DNA of 56,474 bases from Acidithiobacillus sulfuriphilus. Its GTDB lineage: Bacteria; Pseudomonadota; Gammaproteobacteria; Acidithiobacillales; Acidithiobacillaceae. The notes beneath the pieces are model-generated. The model was given only the letters and a program-made list of their open reading frames with translations, did no database searches and was not told where the DNA came from. The DNA lies in the NCBI RefSeq assembly GCF_003721225.1, contig NZ_RIZI01000188.1, forward strand, positions 1 through 56,474. Direction: 5' to 3'. Below are positions 1-8,110 of the stretch, in pieces. The position numbers and the translations under genes were made by a program. Position 1 is the first letter of the stretch. Every line of letters starts with the position of its first letter.

Positions 1-133
1 AGCCGCCGCCCACGAACTGGCGACCCACCAGGCGCACCTCCGCCGCCTTGGTCATCGCGTCCGCCGCTTCAATCGCCGGCACCAGGCCGCGGGTCTCGAT
101 CATGCCCAATGCAATTCCACTGACGTTTGCCAT
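1..133 (-). CDS. csoS1: carboxysome shell hexamer protein CsoS1 (5' part only)
   Basis: Only the first 44 codons are present; the gene runs off the left edge. The visible N-terminus starts [16 protein letters not shown] and continues through [20 protein letters not shown], which is the start of the BMC-domain hexamer that tiles alpha-carboxysome facets. It is the last visible gene of the cso operon, 31 bp after csoS4B, and an AAAAGGAG-like Shine-Dalgarno sequence lies just upstream of its ATG. Which paralog (CsoS1A, B or C) it is cannot be decided from this fragment. Confidence 0.93.
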   Translation of the reverse strand, partial: MANVSGIALGMIETRGLVPAIEAADAMTKAAEVRLVGRQFVGGG

Positions 134-164
134 TTTCACTACTCCTTTTGTGGTAAAAAATTTG

Positions 165-428
165 CTACTTGCCCGCCTCGCCGCCAGCATCCCAGTGGTC
201 AATAATCCCGGCGATGGTCAGGTCGGTCAGTATCCGGTAATCCCCCGCCGCGTAACGGGCTGCCGAACCGCTCACGGTGATCACCCATTTGCCCGGCGGC
301 ACCCCCACCGGGTCGGAGGCCACGCTGAGCCTGCCTTTGGCATCGGCGAGCACCCTGAGCGATACATTCTTCAGCCCGGGTATACGCCGCGTGGCCACCA
401 GATCAGACACGACGCGCATGATGTCCAT
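165..428 (-). CDS. csoS4B: carboxysome vertex pentamer protein CsoS4B
   Basis: An 87-residue BMV/CcmL/EutN-type protein that caps icosahedral vertices of the carboxysome shell. I start it at [15 protein letters not shown] because this matches the usual CsoS4B N-terminus; the open frame extends 29 codons upstream into csoS4A, which is unlikely to be translated here. The body has the family pattern of a short beta-barrel: [11 protein letters not shown], the [15 protein letters not shown] segment and the C-terminal [11 protein letters not shown]. It follows csoS4A by 10 bp in the same operon, the arrangement known from Halothiobacillus and related alpha-carboxysome loci. Confidence 0.93.
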   Translation of the reverse strand: MDIMRVVSDLVATRRIPGLKNVSLRVLADAKGRLSVASDPVGVPPGKWVITVSGSAARYAAGDYRILTDLTIAGIIDHWDAGGEAGK

Positions 429-438
429 GCAGGGCGCC

Positions 439-687
439 CTACTCTTCCGACCAGTGGTCGATAATGCCGACGATGGTAAGATCACTCGGAAAATCCTTAC
501 CGCCCGCCGCTTCACGCGCTGCGGACGAACCCACGCAAATCACCCAGTCGCCGGGGATACAGCCCACCGCGTCCACCGCGATGCTGCGTGCACCGCCTTT
601 TTCCTTCACCACCAGCAGCGGACGGTGCCCCATTTCCTTGATCCGGTTGGTCGAAACCAGGGTTTTTTCCACCTGACAAATCTTCAT
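439..687 (-). CDS. csoS4A: carboxysome vertex pentamer protein CsoS4A
   Basis: An 82-residue BMV-family vertex protein. The N-terminus MKICQVEKTLVSTNRI, the GDWVICVGSSAAREAAG core and the C-terminal DLTIVGIIDHW are typical of CsoS4A/CcmL pentamers. Its ATG overlaps the csoSCA stop by four bases (ATGA), so translation is probably coupled. It is a paralog of the following gene csoS4B, with which it shares the loop motif after the central WVI strand and the IIDHW end. Confidence 0.95.
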   Translation of the reverse strand: MKICQVEKTLVSTNRIKEMGHRPLLVVKEKGGARSIAVDAVGCIPGDWVICVGSSAAREAAGGKDFPSDLTIVGIIDHWSEE

Positions 688-2291
688 CGTTCACTCCGCA
701 ACACCGATGCTCCATTCGCCTCGACCGCTTCGAGCGGGCTGCCCGGGCGTTTGTCCTGCACGGTCATGCCGCATACCAGCAAGCCCGACCGACTCAACTC
801 GGCATAGCGTATCTCGATCGCCGCCCTGACCCGTCGGCAGCGCTCCATGGTGCGTTCGCGGCACCCGGGTACGCGGCTGTCGTAGCGGAAATGAATCGCC
901 ACCGGCACCGGCAGCCCGTGCAGGACGTTGAGCTTGCTGAAAATCCGGATGCCCACGTCCAGATCAGAAGCACCTTCCTCCACCGTGTGCAGGTGGGCGA
1001 AGTAGGCCAGGTTACGCACCTGGAATTCCTCGAAACCGTCGCCCACGCTGATGAAACGCTCGTTGTGGCCGATGTCCGGGTAGCGCCCGCCCCAGTTGCC
1101 GCATACGTACTCGATCTGCGACAGGTTGTTGATCAGCAGCGTGGCGATGAGCCGACGCATGCCTTCGTGCGGTTCGCCCTTGCCCGCGCCCCAGCCGGTG
1201 ACGGCGCTGGCCGCCTGGATCGCCTGATACACCTTGAGCCGGGCGCTGCTGGCGTCGTCGTTGACGGTGGCCCGATACAGCTCCAGGTTGTACACCGCGC
1301 GATACAAACTCATTTCACCGTCCGCATCGGGCACATGCACCTTGATGGCGTCGGTATCGGTGTCGACCCCGATCAACAACGTGTCCACCGAGGCCCCGCA
1401 GCAGAAGCTGTTTTCGATGGCCTGGCGGAACTCGCGCAGCCGCGCCAGACCCGCTTCCGCCGCGTCAGTCACGTTGCTGCCATGCGCGGCACAGCCCTCG
1501 TGGGTGGGGTCGGAACTGCTCCAGTGGTACACCACTACTTTCAAGTAGCGCGTACCGGCGTCCGCCGCCACCGGGCGACCTTCGCGGTAGCGCATCAACT
1601 CGGTCTCGATCCAGCGCTTGACGTTGGCATCGACGTCGAACATGGCACCGGCGTAGGCCTTGCGACTGCGCACCGCACCATCGGGCAGACGCAGGACGTA
1701 GCGCACCAAGCCCTTCAGGCGACCATCCGAACACGGCGAGATATCCACCGCGTGGTAGCCGCTGTCGAGGAAGAATGCCACCACTTCGTCCACGTTCTGC
1801 TGCGGATTGGCGGTGCGCGCCTCCTCCGCCATCAGGCGCACTGTGCGCATGACACACTCGCCATACAGCGCGCGCATGTCCAGGTTGGCGATCCAGGCAT
1901 CCCCCAGAATTCCGGCGGGCAACTCGAAGCCGAGATCCGCGCGGGCGATGGCCTGGGCACGCTCGACAAAATCGGCTTCATGCTGCTGGCCGGCAATCCG
2001 CTTCAGCACCGGAACAATACCGTCAAAGCGCCCTTTGACAGTCAACTCGTGCGCCAGCAGGCGCTGGTTCTCCGCCTCGTTGGTGAGCGGATGCCGGCAC
2101 GGCCGCCCCGGGTCTGTCGAGCAGGCCGGATTGGCCGGCACGGTGGGCTTGAGCGCGAAGTCTTGGGGCGCTAATACCGGCTGCCGGGGGCGTCCCTGCA
2201 GGGCGCCGGCAGGCGTACCCAGGCCGTAAGGCGGGCGGCTTGCTCCAGACTGCGGGCTGATGTGACGCCCGGGGCGGTTTCTCGTATTCAT
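684..2291 (-). CDS. csoS3: carboxysomal beta-type carbonic anhydrase CsoSCA (CsoS3)
   Basis: The 535-residue shell-associated carbonic anhydrase converts bicarbonate to CO2 for RuBisCO inside the carboxysome. I start at MNTRNRPGRH because homologs begin MNTRN; a GTG 33 bases upstream (2324) is the alternative. Zinc-site residues are visible: C187 in PCSDGR with the D189/R191 pair, then H256 and C267 in the segment HWSSSDPTHEGC. Their spacing is the same as in the Halothiobacillus enzyme (C173, H242, C253, as I recall it). The C-terminal third is the divergent beta-CA-like repeat without a metal site. The gene lies between csoS2 and csoS4A and overlaps the latter by 4 bp. Confidence 0.95.
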   Translation of the reverse strand: MNTRNRPGRHISPQSGASRPPYGLGTPAGALQGRPRQPVLAPQDFALKPTVPANPACSTDPGRPCRHPLTNEAENQRLLAHELTVKGRFDGIVPVLKRIAGQQHEADFVERAQAIARADLGFELPAGILGDAWIANLDMRALYGECVMRTVRLMAEEARTANPQQNVDEVVAFFLDSGYHAVDISPCSDGRLKGLVRYVLRLPDGAVRSRKAYAGAMFDVDANVKRWIETELMRYREGRPVAADAGTRYLKVVVYHWSSSDPTHEGCAAHGSNVTDAAEAGLARLREFRQAIENSFCCGASVDTLLIGVDTDTDAIKVHVPDADGEMSLYRAVYNLELYRATVNDDASSARLKVYQAIQAASAVTGWGAGKGEPHEGMRRLIATLLINNLSQIEYVCGNWGGRYPDIGHNERFISVGDGFEEFQVRNLAYFAHLHTVEEGASDLDVGIRIFSKLNVLHGLPVPVAIHFRYDSRVPGCRERTMERCRRVRAAIEIRYAELSRSGLLVCGMTVQDKRPGSPLEAVEANGASVLRSER

Positions 2292-2341
2292 CGCGATCTC
2301 TCGTCCGTTTGTGGGGGTGCTCACGCATTGCCTGTTTCACG

Positions 2342-4495
2342 TCAACCGCGTGCGCCGCCGGAATAAGTGATGGCAGAGCCTTTGGCATCGTTGCCGCTGC
2401 TGCCGGTAATCCGGCTGATGGGCAGCTCCGGCCGCTCGCGGTCTTTCCACTGCGAAGCCCCAATCACCGTACCGCGCTGATCCCCGCGCAAAGTCGGGTT
2501 GCGGCGCGTGGAGCTGCCTTCGGTGCCGGTAATGCTTTCGTTGCGCCGCCAGGCGGCACCCGTGATGGCGAAGCCTCCTTCGCGCCCGTCCCCGGTAAGG
2601 CGGCTGCGCGGCGCTTCTGGCGCTGGCGCCACAGGCGCATCGCCGTAGGCCTCATCCCGATAACGGAACTCGGGGGTACCGGAAACCAGACCGGCCGCCA
2701 GGTTCACCGGGCCGGTGATGCGTCCGGCCGCGCCGTAGGCGGTACCGGTGACGCGGCTGATCTGGCTCCCCCGCGCGCTGCGCGCAGGGGTCGTTACGCT
2801 AAAATTTCCGCGGACATCTGCCACCTCCGGGGCAGTAACCGCCACACCGGGAGCGTCGGCCGGGCCGCGCGTCAGGGGGTGCGGACTGGGCGCCATGCCC
2901 CCATGCTGGCGTACCAGCCGGTCGGTGTCCGAGTAAGCGGTGCCGCTCAGAACCTGGCGTTCACCGCGGGCGGCGCCGGTCACCTTGCTGTCCGACCCCG
3001 ACCGGATACCGGTCATCGCCGCACCGGCCGCGCCGCTTCGGCGCATCATCAGGCCACGCGCGGCGGCCCGACGGTCCGACTCGCAAAACGCCGCGTATTG
3101 GTCGGGGCCCGCGTATTCCGTGCCCGAGACGGGCTGGCAACCGCCATATTCATCCCCGGTGACCTTGGCGCTGCGCTCCACCGACGTGCCGGATACCGGC
3201 TGCTCGTGCCAGGTACGCACCACGCCGACTTTTTCCGGCGCAGGAACGGGCTTACGGTTGCAGGCCTGATACTGGGCCAGCCCGGCGGATTCGGTGCCGG
3301 TCACGCTGGCGCACGCACCACGCTCGGCGCCCGTCACGCGCGCGTCGGGGGCGATTTCCGTACCGGTCAGAGGACGCTCGCGCAGGGTGCTCATCACGCT
3401 CACCTTGTGCGGCGCGCCGCTGCTGCCGCGACACAGGTTGCCGAGCTGCTCCGGCTGGTAATACTGGCTGCCGGTGAGCTTGCGGCAGGAGCCGGCTTCA
3501 TCCCCGGTCACCCTGGCGCTGCGCCCGACTTCGGTTCCGCTCACGCGCTGACCGGCCTGGGTGGCGGCCACGCCGACCTTGGCGGGCCCAGGCACAGGCC
3601 TGGTCGCGCAAAACGATGCAAATTTTTCGGCGCTCAGATATTCGGTGCCGGTCACCGTCCTGCAGGCGCCGTGTTCATCTCCGGTCACCTTCACGCTGCG
3701 GCCAAGCTCAACCCCGCTCACGCGCTGACCCCGGCTGGTGCTGCCGACGCTGACCTTGGCCGCTGCCGGCTCCGGGATGGCCGCGCACAACTCTCCGTAC
3801 TGCTCGGCGCCGATGTATTCGGTGCCGGTGATGGCACGGCAACTGCCCGGCTCAGCGCCCGTTACCTTGGCGCTACGCTCCACCTGGGTGCCGGTCACGG
3901 TGGTGCCGCTCAGGGTGGTGCCTTGCCCCACCTTGGCAGGAGTAGCCGGCTTCGGGCGTACCCGGCCGCTGGGTCGGCACGCGACCTGGTCGCCGCGCCC
4001 TTGCTGGCACAACTCCTCGCGGCGGGCCCGGGCCGCATCGCGCCCGCTCAATCCCGCCGGCGCGCCGGATTTTTCGCCGTTGCCCTGCTCACACCCGGCC
4101 ACATCAGCTTTATCCTTATCCTTGCAGCCGCAGCCACCATCACCTCCGGTGGTGGCTGCTTGCGCCGCTGCGGACACCAGCGTTTCCACCGGAACGAGTG
4201 CGGACGTCGGCATGTCCGCCACAATCACGCGAACACCCGTGCGCGCCGCAGCGTTAGCCTGCGTCAGTCCCGCGGCCCCCTCCTGGGACAACGCCTCTCG
4301 GCGCGCGCGGGAAAGCGACTTGCCCGTAGCGCCCACCGCCTCCATGGTGGCCGGATTACTCACCATCCGCACCGGCGCGGATGGTTTCGCCCCCAGCGCG
4401 GCGCTGCCGTTGTGCGACAGCGCGTGCCGCCGCTCCAGCGCGGCGGCACGCGCTGAGCGGGGGGATGCCGTATTGTTTGCCATAGCGTCGCTCAT
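2342..4495 (-). CDS. csoS2: carboxysome assembly scaffold protein CsoS2
   Basis: A 717-residue intrinsically disordered scaffold that links RuBisCO to the shell. The N-terminal region has three basic helical repeats (around residues 10-30, 75-95 and 140-165; for example ARAAALERRHALS and RARREALSQEG) that bind RuBisCO in known homologs. The middle holds about six M-repeats built from paired VTG and TGTEY motifs with cysteines. The C-terminal domain of about 150 residues anchors to the shell. The start chosen has an AAGGAAGGA Shine-Dalgarno just upstream; MANNTAS four codons later is possible. A slippery heptamer in codon 565 with a downstream hairpin suggests that a shorter CsoS2A form is also made. 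Confidence 0.96.
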   Translation of the reverse strand: MSDAMANNTASPRSARAAALERRHALSHNGSAALGAKPSAPVRMVSNPATMEAVGATGKSLSRARREALSQEGAAGLTQANAAARTGVRVIVADMPTSALVPVETLVSAAAQAATTGGDGGCGCKDKDKADVAGCEQGNGEKSGAPAGLSGRDAARARREELCQQGRGDQVACRPSGRVRPKPATPAKVGQGTTLSGTTVTGTQVERSAKVTGAEPGSCRAITGTEYIGAEQYGELCAAIPEPAAAKVSVGSTSRGQRVSGVELGRSVKVTGDEHGACRTVTGTEYLSAEKFASFCATRPVPGPAKVGVAATQAGQRVSGTEVGRSARVTGDEAGSCRKLTGSQYYQPEQLGNLCRGSSGAPHKVSVMSTLRERPLTGTEIAPDARVTGAERGACASVTGTESAGLAQYQACNRKPVPAPEKVGVVRTWHEQPVSGTSVERSAKVTGDEYGGCQPVSGTEYAGPDQYAAFCESDRRAAARGLMMRRSGAAGAAMTGIRSGSDSKVTGAARGERQVLSGTAYSDTDRLVRQHGGMAPSPHPLTRGPADAPGVAVTAPEVADVRGNFSVTTPARSARGSQISRVTGTAYGAAGRITGPVNLAAGLVSGTPEFRYRDEAYGDAPVAPAPEAPRSRLTGDGREGGFAITGAAWRRNESITGTEGSSTRRNPTLRGDQRGTVIGASQWKDRERPELPISRITGSSGNDAKGSAITYSGGARG
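2768..2807 (-). promoter_or_regulatory. putative -1 ribosomal frameshift signal in csoS2
   Basis: Read on the coding (minus) strand, codons GGA AAT TTT contain the heptamer A_AAT_TTT (2807-2801), which fits the X_XXY_YYZ slippery rule. Ten bases later, at 2790-2768, lies a GC-only hairpin: CCCC, a bulged T, GCGCG, loop CAG, CGCGC, GGGG(G). Slipping back by one base makes the next codon TAG, so shifted ribosomes stop at once after F565 while unshifted ones add the 152-residue C-terminal domain. Programmed frameshifting that yields CsoS2A and CsoS2B is published for Halothiobacillus; use of this site here is inferred. Confidence 0.75.
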
Positions 4496-4564
4496 GCCTT
4501 GATCCTTCCTTGTTCAACCAGATCCTTGCGGGCCATCTGCTGGATAGCCCTGCTCCAACCTTGC

Positions 4565-4897
4565 TTAGCGCCCGCGGAACACCACAAAGGAACTGCCCTG
4601 GCTTTGCGAGTAGTTGTCATACCCGATCAGGCGCACGTGATGATCGGGGTGGGCGCGGTGGCACGCCTCCAGTTCCGCGACAATGGTGTCCACCGACTGC
4701 TCGCCAAACATGGGCAGCTTCCACATGTACCAGAAGTATTTGAAGGCGCGTTCAGGCTCCACGTGCTCGATGCCGGGGTTCCAGCCCTGATTCACGATGT
4801 AGGCAATCTGGCGGCGCATTTTGTCCGGCGTCATGGCCGGCAAATACGAGAAGGTTTCGTACTTGGGTGTCGAGTTGTAGTCTTGAATGTCAGCCAT
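4565..4897 (-). CDS. cbbS: RuBisCO small subunit, form IA
   Basis: A 110-residue small subunit. It shows the expected [11 protein letters not shown] strand, the [13 protein letters not shown] region, [10 protein letters not shown], and the [14 protein letters not shown] segment typical of carboxysomal form IA enzymes. The gene lies 89 bp after cbbL and 69 bp before csoS2, the standard order of alpha-carboxysome operons. An AAAGGAAC-type ribosome-binding site precedes the ATG. The gap to cbbL shows no other gene. Confidence 0.98.
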   Translation of the reverse strand: MADIQDYNSTPKYETFSYLPAMTPDKMRRQIAYIVNQGWNPGIEHVEPERAFKYFWYMWKLPMFGEQSVDTIVAELEACHRAHPDHHVRLIGYDNYSQSQGSSFVVFRGR

Positions 4898-4986
4898 TTT
4901 CCGTTCCTTTTCTTTGAGCGCAGGGCGGGCCGCCAGGCCGCGCGCTGCGGAAGTTTTCGTTTACGCCTTGGGGTCGGCCCCCAGGA

Positions 4987-6408
4987 TCAGCGGTTCACCA
5001 CATCCAGTTTGTCCACGGTATCGAATTCGAACTTGATCTCTTTCCAAGTCTCCATGGCGATTTTCAGCTCGGGGCTGTCCTTGGCGGCATCGGTGAGAAT
5101 CTCTTTGCCTTCGCGCTCGATCTCGCGGCCTTCGTTACGCGCCATGACACAGGCTTCCAGCGCGACCCGATTGGCAGCGGCGCCGGCGGCGTTGCCCCAG
5201 GGGTGGCCGAGGGTGCCGCCACCGAACTGCAGCACGGAATCGTCGCCGAAAATATTGACCAGTGCGGGCATGTGCCAGACGTGAATACCGCCGGATGCAA
5301 CGGGGAACACACCAGGCATGGAGCCCCAATCCTGATCGAACATGATGCCGCGCGAGCGGTCTTCGGGAATGTACGATTCGCGCATCAAATCGATCCAGCC
5401 CAGCGTGGCATGGCGATCACCTTCCAGCTTGCCGACCACGGTGCCGGAATGCAGATGGTCGCCGCCGGACAAACGCAGCGCCTTGACCAGCACGCGGAAG
5501 TGGATGCCGTGGTGCGGGTTGCGGTCCACCACGGCGTGCATGGCGCGGTGGATGTGCAGCAGCACACCGTTCTTGCGGCACCAGTTTGCGAGGCTGGTGT
5601 TGGCAGCAAAGCCGCCGGTCAGGAAGTCATGCATGACGATGGGCATGCCCAGTTCTTTCGCGAACTCGGCACGCTCCATCATGTCCTCGCAGGTCGGGGC
5701 AGTGACGTTGAGGTAGTGGCCCTTACGCTCGCCGGTTTCGGCCTCGGCGGTGTGGATCGCATCGGCCACGAACAGGAAACGGTCACGCCAGCGCATGAAC
5801 GGCTGGGAGTTGACGTTTTCGTCGTCCTTGGTAAAGTCCAGACCGCCGCGCAGCACTTCATAGACGGCGCGTCCGTAGTTTTTGGCGGAGAGGCCGAGCT
5901 TGGGCTTGATGGTACAACCCAGCAGCGGACGGCCATATTTGTTCATCTTGTCGCGCTCGACCTGGATGCCGTGGGGCGGGCCACCGCAGGTCTTGACGTA
6001 GGCGAGCGGGAAGCGCACGTCTTCCAGGCGCAGGGCGCGGATGGCCTTGAAGCCGAACACGTTGCCCACCAAGGAGGTGAACACGTTCACGACCGAGCCT
6101 TCTTCGAACAGGTCGATGGGATAAGCCACGAAGGCGTAGAAGCAGGTATCATCACCCGGCACATCTTCAATGCGGTAGGCGCGGCCTTTGTAATAGTCCA
6201 AATCGGTCAAGAGATCGGTCCACACTGTGGTCCAGGTGCCGGTGGAAGACTCGGCGGCCACTGCGGCGGCGGCCTCTTCACGGTCCACGCCCGGCTGCGG
6301 GGTGATCTTGAAGCAGGCCAGAAGGTCCGAATCCAAGGGCACGTATTCCGGCATCCAGTAGGTCTGCCGATACTCTTTGACACCTGCCTCATACTTTTTT
6401 ACGGCCAT
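4987..6408 (-). CDS. cbbL: RuBisCO large subunit, form IA (carboxysomal)
   Basis: Fixes CO2 onto ribulose-1,5-bisphosphate; 473 residues, the usual length. I start at [15 protein letters not shown] because AGGAGAG lies 7 bases upstream; an in-frame ATG 60 bases earlier has no such support. Catalytic residues are intact: K168 and K170 in CTIKPKLG, the carbamylated K194 and metal ligands D196/E197 in LDFTKDDE, and the loop-6 [10 protein letters not shown]. It is the first gene of the cso operon, divergent from cbbR, which probably controls it through the shared 146-bp AT-rich gap. Confidence 0.98.
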   Translation of the reverse strand: MAVKKYEAGVKEYRQTYWMPEYVPLDSDLLACFKITPQPGVDREEAAAAVAAESSTGTWTTVWTDLLTDLDYYKGRAYRIEDVPGDDTCFYAFVAYPIDLFEEGSVVNVFTSLVGNVFGFKAIRALRLEDVRFPLAYVKTCGGPPHGIQVERDKMNKYGRPLLGCTIKPKLGLSAKNYGRAVYEVLRGGLDFTKDDENVNSQPFMRWRDRFLFVADAIHTAEAETGERKGHYLNVTAPTCEDMMERAEFAKELGMPIVMHDFLTGGFAANTSLANWCRKNGVLLHIHRAMHAVVDRNPHHGIHFRVLVKALRLSGGDHLHSGTVVGKLEGDRHATLGWIDLMRESYIPEDRSRGIMFDQDWGSMPGVFPVASGGIHVWHMPALVNIFGDDSVLQFGGGTLGHPWGNAAGAAANRVALEACVMARNEGREIEREGKEILTDAAKDSPELKIAMETWKEIKFEFDTVDKLDVVNR

Positions 6409-6554
6409 GTTTGCTCTCCTAGTGGCATAGTTGACAAACGCGATTGGAACCGTCATATCGGATTCCAATGGTTGAGACGTATTGTGGAAGATTCACCAAT
6501 TTATAAAAGTTAAATATATTTACTATTATATTTTACTATGGTTTACTAACAACC
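6409..6554. promoter_or_regulatory. divergent cbbL-cbbR control region with TTTACTA repeats
   Basis: The gap between the divergent genes is AT-rich next to cbbR. It holds three copies of TTTACTA on the plus strand at 6519-6525, 6532-6538 and 6542-6548, start to start 13 and 10 bases apart. Several T-N11-A matches of LysR-type sites can be placed over them. I read this as the CbbR operator overlapping its own promoter (autoregulation) and lying upstream of the cbbL promoter. Exact promoter boxes are not assigned. Confidence 0.55.
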
Positions 6555-7472
6555 ATGTCTATCCGCCACGCTACCTTGCACCAACTCAAGATCTTCGCTG
6601 CCGTAGCTCGACACATGAGCTTCGCCCGCGCCGCTGAGGAGCTGCACCTGACGCCCCCAGCCCTGTCCATCCAAGTCAAGCAGCTCGCCGACGCCATCGG
6701 CCAGCCTCTCTTCGATCAGATCGGCAAGAAGATCTACCTTACCCCGGCCGGGGAGGCTCTGACGGCGGCCTGCCAAGACGTACTCGACCGGCTGGAGCGC
6801 CTCACCCAAGAGTTGGCGGCGCTCCAGGGACTGGAGAAGGGCAGCCTAAAAATCGCCACTCTCTCCACCGCGAAATACTTTATCCCCCGCCTGTTGGGGA
6901 GCTTCTGCGCGGAACACCCCGGCATCGACACCGCGCTGTTCGTCGGCAACCGGGAGGCCCTGCTGGAACGGCTCGTGCGCAACCAGGACGACCTCTACAT
7001 CCTGGGCCAGCCGCCGGAACACATGAACGTCGCTGCGGAATCTTTCGCCGACAACCCCTTGGTGGTGGTGGCCCGGTCGGACCATCCCCTGATGCCGGAA
7101 AAGGACATCGCCCCGTCGCGCCTGCGGAACGTTCCATTCATCCTGCGCGAGCCGGGTTCGGGGACGCGCCTGGCCGCCGAGAAGTTCTTCGAGCGGCACG
7201 GTGTCGCCCTCAAGACGCGCATGGAGTTTGGTAGCAACGAGGCCATCAAGCAGGCGGTGGCCGGCGGTTTGGGTATCACTGTGCTGTCCGCCAGCACGAT
7301 ACGCGCAGAGCTCGCCAGCGGAGAATTGGCGGTACTCGACGTGCGTGGCTTTCCGCTGGAGCGCAAGTGGTATGTGGTCTATCCGGCGGGAAAGCACCTT
7401 ACCCCGATCGTCAGGGCGTTCATGGAGTTCTTATTCGCCGCGTCGGCCCATGGCGAAAGCGGAGAGCGATAG
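6555..7472 (+). CDS. cbbR: LysR-type CO2-fixation regulator CbbR
   Basis: A 305-residue LysR-family protein. The N-terminal winged helix-turn-helix spans about residues 5-65 (LHQLKIFAAVARHMSFARAA, then LHLTPPALSIQVKQL); the remainder is the two-lobed effector-binding domain. Its place directly divergent from cbbL and the close fit to CbbR N-termini support its role as activator of the carboxysome/RuBisCO operon, responding in known homologs to metabolites such as NADPH or RuBP. The ATG at 6555 has a poor Shine-Dalgarno, but the LysR N-terminus begins there with no room for an earlier start. Confidence 0.93.
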   Translation: MSIRHATLHQLKIFAAVARHMSFARAAEELHLTPPALSIQVKQLADAIGQPLFDQIGKKIYLTPAGEALTAACQDVLDRLERLTQELAALQGLEKGSLKIATLSTAKYFIPRLLGSFCAEHPGIDTALFVGNREALLERLVRNQDDLYILGQPPEHMNVAAESFADNPLVVVARSDHPLMPEKDIAPSRLRNVPFILREPGSGTRLAAEKFFERHGVALKTRMEFGSNEAIKQAVAGGLGITVLSASTIRAELASGELAVLDVRGFPLERKWYVVYPAGKHLTPIVRAFMEFLFAASAHGESGER

Positions 7473-7574
7473 GGCAAGGGGACGACTGGTGGTGAGGAAT
7501 GGCGCCGACCCCAAAGCGGGACAAACAGGCACGCCCTTCGGTGTGCGGGAAAATTTTTTGAAACATGCCTCTTC

Positions 7575-7973
7575 ACCTTTTTGGCCACCTTTACCAGTGA
7601 TCTGGGGATCACCCCGTCCCGGGGCCGACCACGGGTCAGCAATGACAACCCGTATTCAGAGTCGCTGTTCCGAACGCTGAAATACTGTCCGCAGTGGCCG
7701 GAGAGCGGCTTTGCTGACCTTGACGCTGCACGGTTCTGGGTGCGTGACTTCATCGCCTGGTACAACCATGAGCATCGTCACAGCCGCATTCGCTTCGTCA
7801 CCCCGGCCCAGCGTCACCGGGGCGAAGATCACGCGCTGCTGGCGAAACGTCATGGGCTCTATGAGGCGGCCAAGGCGAGAAATCCTGCGCGCTGGTCAGG
7901 CGGCACACGCAATTGGACACCCGTCGGTGCGGTAGATCTGAACCCGCAGCGGCAGGATAAAAAGGCCGCTTAA
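7575..7973 (+). pseudogene. IS3-family transposase OrfB, C-terminal fragment
   Basis: About 130 codons match the end of the integrase core of IS3 OrfB proteins: the RPRVSNDNPYSESLFRTLKY block carrying the last glutamate of the DDE triad, then FIAWYNHEHRHSRIRFVTPA and the tail KARNPARWSGGTRNWTP. The first two catalytic aspartates and the DNA-binding OrfA are absent, so it cannot be an active transposase. The frame starts with no ribosome-binding site, supporting a broken gene. Similar OrfB tails are common in Acidithiobacillus insertion sequences. Confidence 0.88.
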
Positions 7974-8003
7974 AAAATGGGAGACGCGACAACTACCTTG
8001 ACA
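7575..8003 (+). mobile_element. IS3-family insertion sequence remnant (right part)
   Basis: This is the 3' part of an IS3-type element: the end of an OrfB transposase frame, then a short non-coding tail whose terminus reads TGTCAAGGTAGTTGTCGCGT on the minus strand (8003 to 7984). The left part with orfA, the frameshift region and most of orfB is missing; the sequence from 7473 to 7575 shows no transposase similarity. The right boundary at 8003 is judged from the TG-starting terminus and the sudden change to tRNA-like sequence. Confidence 0.7.
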
Positions 8004-8010
8004 GACGCCG

Positions 8011-8032
8011 CTACCGACTGAGCTATGCCAGC
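8011..8032 (-). other. 5' fragment of a tRNA gene beside the IS end
   Basis: On the minus strand the 22 bases read as tRNA positions 1 to about 21: a 7-base acceptor strand GCTGGCA, the invariant TA, D-stem GCTC and D-loop AGTCGGTAG. The expected D-stem partner GAGC does not follow; the sequence goes to CGGCGTC and then the IS terminus. There is no anticodon or T arm, so this is a remnant. It suggests that the element, or a rearrangement with it, cut a tRNA gene. Confidence 0.5.
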
Positions 8033-8110
8033 TTACTTATATGTTCGGTCTAGCGTGAGGAGGCCGGCTTTCGCAATGTAGATCGGCAAGGAAAAGACCG
8101 GCCGTGGTGG

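Noticed and set aside
2309..4456. 715-codon plus-strand frame opposite csoS2
   Set aside because: It is the antisense shadow of csoS2; the repeats of the real gene create a long frame, and its translation has no recognisable motif.
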